From Kiritimatiellia bacterium (GTDB taxonomy: Bacteria > Verrucomicrobiota > Kiritimatiellia > RFP12 > UBA1067): a stretch of 10,758 nt of DNA. The position numbers and the translations under genes were made by a program. Numbering within the stretch: position 1 is the first letter of the stretch; the number at the start of each line of letters is the position of its first letter. The DNA lies in contig JAKSOY010000158.1 of NCBI GenBank assembly GCA_024405255.1, positions 1 through 10,758 of the forward strand, read 5' to 3'. Under the pieces are notes generated by a model, which worked only from the letters and a program-made list of their open reading frames with translations, did not search any database and was not told where the DNA came from. This document shows positions 6,379 through 10,758 of this stretch, piece after piece.

Positions 6379-7473
6379 ATGAAATTCAAAATCATTCGTT
6401 CCAAGTTTATTGAAGGATTGAAATCCGTTCAGAACATCGTTGCCGGAAAGGGATCGCTGCCGATTCTCCAGAACGTGATGCTGGAAGCCCGCGGCAAGGA
6501 GATCAAGATGACGACGACCGACTTGGACATCTCCATCATGGCCGTCTGCGACTGTGAAGTCATGGAGCAGGGTAACACGACGTTGCCGGTTAAGTTGCTC
6601 TTCAACGCGATCACCAAGGTTGCCGAAGGAGAAGTCGAAATAGAGGTCGATGCAAAGGAACGTGCGACGATCAGCGCCGGCAATGCCAGATACAAGCTTG
6701 CCGGCATGCCTGAAAGCGAGTTTCCAAGGTTGCCGAAGGATGAAAACGCGAACGCGTATGTCATTCCGCAGCAGACTCTGCGAGAAATGCTGAAGAAGGT
6801 GTCCTACGCGGCCAGCCAAGACGATACGCGTCGGACGCTCAAAGGCGTCCTGATGAGCTTCAAGGACGAGAAGCTGACGATGGTTGCGACGGACGGACGG
6901 CGCTTGGCACTGGTTGAGAACGAAGTGGAGTTTCCAAAGGACGCGGAGAGAGACATTGTCCTGCCTTCAAAGGCCGTAGCTGAACTTCAGCGTTCTCTGA
7001 ACGGCGAAGGGGACATTTCCCTGATGGTGCAGAAGTCGCAGATCTGCTTCAAGCTCGAGACGTTGACGATCTATTCCAAGCTCATGGACGACGCGTATCC
7101 GAATTACCGTCAGGTCATCCCGAAGGAAACGACAGAGCACATCGCGATTGACCGTCAGCTGATGCTGGATGCGCTGGACCGTGCGAGCGTCATGACGATG
7201 GACGAGGCTCATTCCACAAAGCTCATTTTCGAAAGCGGCAAGCTAACGGTCACGTCGGCCGTATCCGACATCGGCGAGGCGAAGGACGTCGTGCCGATCA
7301 AGTATGCGGGAGAGAAGATCGAAATCATGTTCAATCCGTCCTATGTGATGGATCCTCTGAAGGTGATTGACGATGACGAAGTGTCGATCAACTTGAACGA
7401 CGGACATTCTCCGGCAGTCATCAAGTGCAGCATTCCGTTCCTTTACGTGCTGATGCCGCTCAGGATCAGTTAA
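6379..7473 (+). CDS. dnaN: DNA polymerase III beta sliding clamp
   Basis: The 364-residue protein matches beta clamps in length (E. coli 366) and in its three repeated domains of about 120 residues. Recognisable stretches are KGSLPILQNVMLEARG (near 29-44), LAGMPESEFPRLP, VSYAASQDDTRRTLKGVLMSF, MVATDGRRLALVE and the C-terminal YVLMPLRIS, equivalent to the MPMRL end of E. coli DnaN. The dimer encircles DNA and tethers polymerase III. The ATG is preceded by a strong Shine-Dalgarno and an extended -10. The methyltransferase gene starts 34 bp downstream with no terminator visible, so these may be co-transcribed. The usual recF and gyrB do not follow. Confidence 0.97.
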   Translation: MKFKIIRSKFIEGLKSVQNIVAGKGSLPILQNVMLEARGKEIKMTTTDLDISIMAVCDCEVMEQGNTTLPVKLLFNAITKVAEGEVEIEVDAKERATISAGNARYKLAGMPESEFPRLPKDENANAYVIPQQTLREMLKKVSYAASQDDTRRTLKGVLMSFKDEKLTMVATDGRRLALVENEVEFPKDAERDIVLPSKAVAELQRSLNGEGDISLMVQKSQICFKLETLTIYSKLMDDAYPNYRQVIPKETTEHIAIDRQLMLDALDRASVMTMDEAHSTKLIFESGKLTVTSAVSDIGEAKDVVPIKYAGEKIEIMFNPSYVMDPLKVIDDDEVSINLNDGHSPAVIKCSIPFLYVLMPLRIS

Positions 7474-7507
7474 GAGCAGAAAGCGGCGGCAGAACGAACG
7501 AGGTAAA

Positions 7508-8782
7508 ATGAGACTCTGGACAGACAGAGACTATCCGATCATCATCTCCTGCGCCAAGCAGCTGTCAAGATGGACGGAAGCAGAAGTGACGGACATGGGC
7601 TACAAGCCCGTCGAAGTAACTGAAAACACCGTGGTCGTGCGCGGAAACATGCGTGACGTCATGCGGCTGAACCTTTATCTCAGGACGGCGCATCGGGTGT
7701 TGGTGCCGCTGTTGCGCACGACGTGCTGCAACATCCGCGACCTGTACCAGGCGGTCAGTTCGATTGACTGGGAAAACCTGCTGGAGGAAGACGGCTACTT
7801 CTCGGTTTCGTCGATCGTGCACAACCTGACGATTCGCGACACGCGCATACCTTCGCTCTACACGAAGGATGCGATCGCCGACCGCATGCGCGAAAAGTGC
7901 CAGCGCCGTCCTGATTCCGGCGGCGAGAACAAGGGTGCGGCCGTATTCGTCTACTGGGAGAAGAACGAGGCGATCGTCTATCTCGACACGTCCGGAGAAC
8001 CGTTGTCCAAGCGCGGCTACCGCAAGATTCCCGGATCGGCTCCGATGCAGGAGACGCTGGCGGCCGCGTGCATCATGGCGATGCACTGGGACCGCAAGAC
8101 GCCGTTCCTGTCGCCCATGTGCGGCAGCGGAACGCCGGCCATCGAGGCGGCGATGATGGCGATAAACCGCGCGCCCGGCGCGCTGAAGGGACATTTCGCC
8201 TTCCAGTCCATCAAGGGGTACAACCGCATCATCCCCGGCGAATCGGCTCCGAACGTTGCGCCGCGCCAGCGCATCGGGGCCTCTCCCGAGCAGATTTGGA
8301 AAGAAATCGTCCTGGAGGCGAAGGCGCGGGAAAAGACGACGGACCTGCCGAAGATCATCGCGACGGACATTTCTCCCGAGGCCGTCGAAAACGCGCACAC
8401 GAACGCGATTGCCGCGGGTGTCGCCCCATACGTCGAATTCAAGGCCTGCGATTTCGCCGATACGCCGATACCTTCAATCGAACAATCGGACAGTCGGACA
8501 AACGGACAATCTCGTGGAGTGATCTTCTTCAATCCCGAATATGGCATTCGCCTGGGCGATCCGAAGGAACTCGCGCCGATCTACGAGCGCATCGGCACGT
8601 TCATGAATGAAAAGTGCAAAGGCTGGACAGGTGCGCTCATTACCGGCAATCCCGAGCTGTCACGCCTGGTCAACCTGTATTACAAGACACGCATCCCGTT
8701 TTTCAACGGACCGATCGACTGCCGACTGTTCCTCTACGAGGGATGCGAACTGAAAGGTCAGAACGCAAATGGAAATGAGTGA
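7508..8782 (+). CDS. THUMP-domain 23S rRNA (guanine-N2)-methyltransferase, RlmL/YpsC type
   Basis: The protein has 424 residues. The N-terminal part (about 1-160) carries the ferredoxin-like plus THUMP fold that binds RNA. The Rossmann methyltransferase part follows: SPMCGSGTPAIEAAMMA (202-218) is SAM-binding motif I, ATDISPEAVENAHTNA (from 285) holds the acidic SAM contact Asp287, and NPEYGIRLGD (342-351) is the catalytic motif. Relatives methylate the N2 of a guanine in 23S rRNA (G2445 in E. coli). Two oddities are seen: the catalytic motif is NPEYG where NPPYG is usual, and a low-complexity stretch (about 324-336) just before it is encoded by an 8-bp tandem repeat. A weak GAGGT precedes the ATG. 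The stop overlaps the next gene by 14 nt. I withhold the symbol because RlmL and YpsC subfamilies cannot be separated by eye. Confidence 0.88.
   Translation: MRLWTDRDYPIIISCAKQLSRWTEAEVTDMGYKPVEVTENTVVVRGNMRDVMRLNLYLRTAHRVLVPLLRTTCCNIRDLYQAVSSIDWENLLEEDGYFSVSSIVHNLTIRDTRIPSLYTKDAIADRMREKCQRRPDSGGENKGAAVFVYWEKNEAIVYLDTSGEPLSKRGYRKIPGSAPMQETLAAACIMAMHWDRKTPFLSPMCGSGTPAIEAAMMAINRAPGALKGHFAFQSIKGYNRIIPGESAPNVAPRQRIGASPEQIWKEIVLEAKAREKTTDLPKIIATDISPEAVENAHTNAIAAGVAPYVEFKACDFADTPIPSIEQSDSRTNGQSRGVIFFNPEYGIRLGDPKELAPIYERIGTFMNEKCKGWTGALITGNPELSRLVNLYYKTRIPFFNGPIDCRLFLYEGCELKGQNANGNE
8478..8509 (+). repeat. Four 8-bp tandem repeats (consensus TCGGACAA) inside the methyltransferase gene
   Basis: The units TCGAACAA, TCGGACAG, TCGGACAA and ACGGACAA lie head to tail, four copies with zero or one change from the consensus. 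They encode a hydrophilic segment (EQSDSRTNGQ) just before the catalytic NPEYG motif, presumably an exposed loop. Because 3 x 8 = 24, a change of three units keeps frame. Confidence 0.8.
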
Positions 8783-9356
8783 ATTTCTCAGGCAGACGCC
8801 GGTGGAAGAGACGGTGTCCGAAGAACTGGACGTGCAGAAGGCGGTGGTCGAGTCGCTTGCCGCCGACAAGGCCGAGCAGGACGAACGCATCGACAAGCTG
8901 CTGAAGGAAAACCATTCGCTGAAGTCTCAGATCTTAAAGCTCAATTCTCAGATTGAGGAGATGAAGGTGTCGCTTGCCAAAGTCGGGGACGTCCTGGCGG
9001 CCAATGGCGAAAGTGCCCTGTCGACCAAGGTGACGCTGCTGGAGCGTGATCCGGAAGTCAATGACCGCTTTCCCGGTGAAACGCGTGATCATGTCCTGGA
9101 AGTCATCAAGGCAGCTCGCGATGTAGCCGAAAAAGAGGGTCGTACGCGTCGAGCGCAGCTGTTGGAAAGCGTTCTGGTGGCAAACGATCCGATTGGAAAC
9201 TTAGCCAAGAAACGTCAGGCGTTGGAAAAGTTCTTCAATGACAATGGGAATATCCTTTCCACTCCGGTCATCGCCGAATTGGAGAAATGCGGGATTTCCC
9301 ATAAAAAAGGTGAAGAATACCTCTTGACGTCTGAAATTATCAAGAGGACTTATTGA
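8769..9356 (+). CDS. Coiled-coil protein of unknown function
   Basis: I do not recognise this 195-residue protein. Residues about 20-72 are rich in Glu, Lys, Leu and Ala with heptad-like spacing (DKLLKENHSLKSQILKLNSQIEEMK), so a coiled coil is likely and dimerisation possible. The second half (about 90-195) is a separate, mostly helical charged region with LLERDPEVNDRFPGETRDHVLEVIKAA and a C-terminal SEIIKRTY. There is no signal peptide or membrane segment, so it is cytoplasmic. The start overlaps the methyltransferase gene by 14 nt with AAAGGT 10 nt upstream; a second ATG at 8775 is possible. It is probably translated with the methyltransferase, and its stop codon overlaps the first element of the TGTTGATA array. 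An origin-related role is speculative. Confidence 0.8.
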   Translation: MEMSEFLRQTPVEETVSEELDVQKAVVESLAADKAEQDERIDKLLKENHSLKSQILKLNSQIEEMKVSLAKVGDVLAANGESALSTKVTLLERDPEVNDRFPGETRDHVLEVIKAARDVAEKEGRTRRAQLLESVLVANDPIGNLAKKRQALEKFFNDNGNILSTPVIAELEKCGISHKKGEEYLLTSEIIKRTY

Positions 9357-9454
9357 TAAATATCAACAAATCAATCAACAGCTGTTGATATTATTGTTGA
9401 TAATTTGATAAGTCTGTTGATAGTGTTGATATTTACCCCATTGTCAGTTGATAT
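9353..9454. repeat. Array of TGTTGATA-type elements, candidate DnaA-box cluster or operator
   Basis: About 100 bp hold many copies of one motif in both orientations. Reverse copies are ATATCAACA (9360-9368) and AATCAACA (9373-9380). Forward copies are TGTTGATAT (9383-9391), TGTTGATAA (9395-9403), TGTTGATAG (9415-9423), TGTTGATAT (9424-9432) and AGTTGATAT (9446-9454). Partial TTGATAA copies occur at 9353-9359 and 9405-9411. ATCAACAGCTGTTGAT (9374-9389) is a perfect palindrome. TTATCAACA, the reverse of TGTTGATAA, differs from the DnaA box TTATCCACA at one base. The region is AT-rich and lies between replication genes. The alternative is an operator for the adjacent helix-turn-helix protein. 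Confidence 0.7.
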
Positions 9455-9469
9455 AATAAAGTCCATAAT
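9441..9469 (+). promoter_or_regulatory. Promoter of the XRE/zinc-ribbon gene
   Basis: TTGTCA (9441-9446) and CATAAT (9464-9469) are separated by 17 bp, and the GTG start follows after 8 nt, again a leaderless arrangement. A second candidate -10, TATAAT at 9452-9457, overlaps the last repeat of the array. Either way the array touches the promoter, so a protein bound to it would affect transcription. Confidence 0.5.
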
Positions 9470-9477
9470 ATGCGCCC

Positions 9478-9969
9478 GTGGTTAAGCTAAGTCCAGAGAT
9501 ATGCTTGAAAATAAAGGAAGCGCGCCGTGCGGCGAAGCTTTCGCAAACGGTTGTTGCGGCCGAGGTTGGTTGTAAACAGTCGGCGTTGTCGATGTTCGAG
9601 CAAGGTGACGGGACGAAATTAAACGAAGATGTCATTGGCAAGTTGGCGAAGAAGTTTGGCATTTCGCTGACGGCGGTGGCGGAGAAAGAAGCAGAGCAGT
9701 TGCCGCGGGTTCCGCTGGCGTTTGTCCCGGTGACGGAAATCAAGGTTCACGGGTTTTGTCCGAATCCGCATTGTCCGTCAAACAAGGTCTACGAAGTGGA
9801 CGGCAGGACGTTGGCCTTGCCGAGCAGAATGACGGCGGATCCGGTCGGCGGAAAGTTCTGTGCGCTGTGTGGGGAAGTTCTGGAGAAGCGGTGTCCGAAC
9901 TGCGGGGCGCCGGTGCACGACGGTGCGGTCTGCTCGCTGTGCGGCGATCCCTATGTCGCCGTGTGCTAG
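9478..9969 (+). CDS. XRE-family helix-turn-helix protein with C-terminal zinc ribbons
   Basis: The 163-residue protein starts with a Cro/C1-type HTH (about 8-64): IKEARRAAKLSQTVVAAEVGCKQSALSMFEQG, followed by the helix DVIGKLAKKFGISL. The tail holds four cysteine pairs, C94-C99 (CPNPHC), C128-C131 (CALC), C139-C142 (CPNC) and C152-C155 (CSLC), enough for two zinc ribbons. It is probably a DNA-binding regulator; the target is unknown, but the TGTTGATA array directly upstream is the obvious candidate and would imply autoregulation. The GTG is the only usable start, since an in-frame TAA lies at 9466-9468. A six-codon frame from ATG 9470 overlaps it out of phase. Its position between the array and gyrA suggests a link to origin-region control, which is inference. 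I do not recognise the exact family. Confidence 0.82.
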   Translation: MVKLSPEICLKIKEARRAAKLSQTVVAAEVGCKQSALSMFEQGDGTKLNEDVIGKLAKKFGISLTAVAEKEAEQLPRVPLAFVPVTEIKVHGFCPNPHCPSNKVYEVDGRTLALPSRMTADPVGGKFCALCGEVLEKRCPNCGAPVHDGAVCSLCGDPYVAVC

Positions 9970-10037
9970 GCGATGGGAGCGATGCGCCGGTGCCGGGGGG
10001 TGCCATGATTTCAAGACCACGATTTCAAAAAAGAGAT

Positions 10038-10057
10038 CGCACGCGTGCGCGTGCGTA
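10038..10057. repeat. Alternating purine-pyrimidine (Z-DNA-prone) tract upstream of gyrA
   Basis: Twenty bases alternate strictly pyrimidine/purine, mostly CG and CA/TG steps, and contain the perfect 12-bp palindrome CGCACGCGTGCG (10038-10049). The tract covers the place where the gyrA -35 would be. Such DNA flips to the Z form under negative supercoiling, which is relevant to a gyrase gene. Confidence 0.65.
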
Positions 10058-10064
10058 GGTATTT

Positions 10065-10073
10065 TGCTATAAT
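10065..10073 (+). promoter_or_regulatory. Extended -10 promoter of gyrA
   Basis: TGC TATAAT is a perfect extended -10, identical to that of gmk, with the ATG 9 nt downstream. No -35 is apparent 17 bp upstream (GTGCGC inside the Z-prone tract), and no Shine-Dalgarno fits. The mRNA should be leaderless or carry a leader of a few bases. Confidence 0.75.
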
Positions 10074-10082
10074 ACGTACAAT

Positions 10083-10758
10083 ATGAGCGAAGAAGTGGTC
10101 AAGGAGCAGGTGACGGGCGGAATCCTCGAGGATGTTCTCATCGAGGAGGAGATGTCACGCGACTACATCGACTATTCGATGAGCGTGATTGTCGGCCGTG
10201 CGCTGCCCGACGTGCGGGACGGCCTGAAGCCGGTGCACCGCCGCTGCCTGTTCGCGATGCACGAGCTTCACAACGAGTGGAACACGAAGCACGTGAAGTC
10301 GGCGCGCGTCGTCGGCGAAGTGATCGGCAAGTACCATCCGCACGGCGACTCGTCCGTCTACGACACGATCGTCCGCATGGCGCAGCCGTTCTCGCTCCGT
10401 GTCCCGCTGGTGGACGGTCACGGCAACTTCGGCTCGATCGACGGCGACGGTGCGGCGGCGATGCGTTACACCGAGGTGCGCATGCAGCGCGTCACGGACG
10501 AGCTTCTCGGCGATCTCGAGAAGGACACCGTCGACATGGTGCCCAACTACGACGAGACCCTGGAGGAGCCGACGGTCCTCCCGGCGAAGCTCCCGAATCT
10601 CCTTTTGAACGGCTCGAGCGGCATTGCCGTCGGCATGGCGACGAACATCCCGCCGCACAATCTCGGCGAGCTCTGCGACGGCATCGACTACTATGTGCGG
10701 CATCGCGAGGCGTGCACGGTCGACGACCTGATGCAGTTCGTGAAGGGGCCGGACTTCC
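10083..10758 (+). CDS. gyrA: DNA gyrase subunit A, N-terminal part (runs off the window)
   Basis: The first 225 codons are present with no stop. The protein begins [19 protein letters not shown] and continues with [30 protein letters not shown] (25-54), [31 protein letters not shown] (72-102) and [20 protein letters not shown]. Tyr129 is the DNA-cleaving tyrosine (E. coli Tyr122). The quinolone-resistance positions are Ser90 and Asp94 (E. coli Ser83 and Asp87), both the common sensitive residues. With GyrB it introduces negative supercoils ahead of the fork. The wording favours GyrA over ParC, but the C-terminal beta-pinwheel that would settle it lies outside the window. The ATG follows an extended -10 by 9 nt. 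gyrB is not adjacent. The gene is GC-rich, like metF and unlike dnaA. Confidence 0.93.
   Translation, partial: MSEEVVKEQVTGGILEDVLIEEEMSRDYIDYSMSVIVGRALPDVRDGLKPVHRRCLFAMHELHNEWNTKHVKSARVVGEVIGKYHPHGDSSVYDTIVRMAQPFSLRVPLVDGHGNFGSIDGDGAAAMRYTEVRMQRVTDELLGDLEKDTVDMVPNYDETLEEPTVLPAKLPNLLLNGSSGIAVGMATNIPPHNLGELCDGIDYYVRHREACTVDDLMQFVKGPDF

Noticed and set aside
7565..8398. Long - strand open frame of 277 codons
   Set aside because: It is antisense to the THUMP methyltransferase, which has clear motifs; the opposite frame is arginine-rich without recognisable domains.
9353..9454. CRISPR array
   Set aside because: The repeats are only 8-9 bp, in both orientations and unevenly spaced, with no spacers of constant length.
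9470..9490. Six-codon frame (MRPWLS) overlapping the XRE gene start, as a possible leader peptide
   Set aside because: It is very short, has no Shine-Dalgarno, and its ATG directly follows the probable -10 (CATAAT), so it is unlikely to be in the transcript from that promoter.
9970..10037. Rho-independent terminator after the XRE gene
   Set aside because: GC-rich stretches are present but I could not find a stable stem followed by a T-run.
10155..10703. - strand open frame of 182 codons
   Set aside because: It is the antisense shadow of gyrA.

Overview
The window looks like the replication-origin neighbourhood of a bacterial chromosome. It holds mnmG (gidA), dnaA, dnaN and the start of gyrA, all on the + strand, facing away from a block of - strand genes (a metalloenzyme, metF, a methionine synthase reactivation protein, gmk). 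The host cannot be named from the sequence. The extended -10 promoters, the RlmL-type enzyme with an NPEYG motif, the separate MetH reactivation protein and the gene order make me think of the PVC group (Kiritimatiellota, Lentisphaerota or Verrucomicrobiota), but this is a weak inference. recF, gyrB and parAB are not in the window.

Layout: bases 1-123 are the first 41 codons of guanylate kinase (-). Bases 169-2352 (-) are a tightly overlapping three-gene operon: an alkaline-phosphatase-superfamily metalloenzyme, then metF, then a 148-residue MetH activation-domain protein. Bases 2353-2710 are an AT-rich divergent intergenic region with a tandem CACAGAGG repeat and a 14-bp palindrome. mnmG (2711-4558) carries two identical 16-bp parS palindromes 46 bp apart in its coding sequence. 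dnaA (4725-6131) and dnaN (6379-7473) follow, each behind an upstream region containing the decamer CTGTCAACAG. After dnaN come a THUMP/RlmL-type rRNA methyltransferase (7508-8782), an overlapping coiled-coil gene of unknown function (8769-9356), a dense array of TGTTGATA-type repeats (9353-9454), an XRE-type helix-turn-helix protein with a zinc-ribbon tail (9478-9969), and gyrA (10083 to the end of the window).

The genes form an origin and replication module: DnaA (initiator), DnaN (sliding clamp), GyrA (supercoil relief), the parS sites (probable ParB loading sites) and two candidate origin segments, the divergent gap before mnmG and the TGTTGATA array. The DnaA recognition helix reads THAT where the textbook sequence is DHTT, and the repeated box-like elements read TRTCAACA rather than TTATCCACA, which suggests a shifted DnaA-box specificity.

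Expression has a clear style. Six of seven promoters I can see carry an extended -10 (TGn plus a TATAAT-like hexamer). In five of the seven the start codon (ATG, TTG or GTG) lies only 7-11 nt after the -10, so these transcripts are probably leaderless or nearly so. dnaN and metF instead have clear Shine-Dalgarno sequences.
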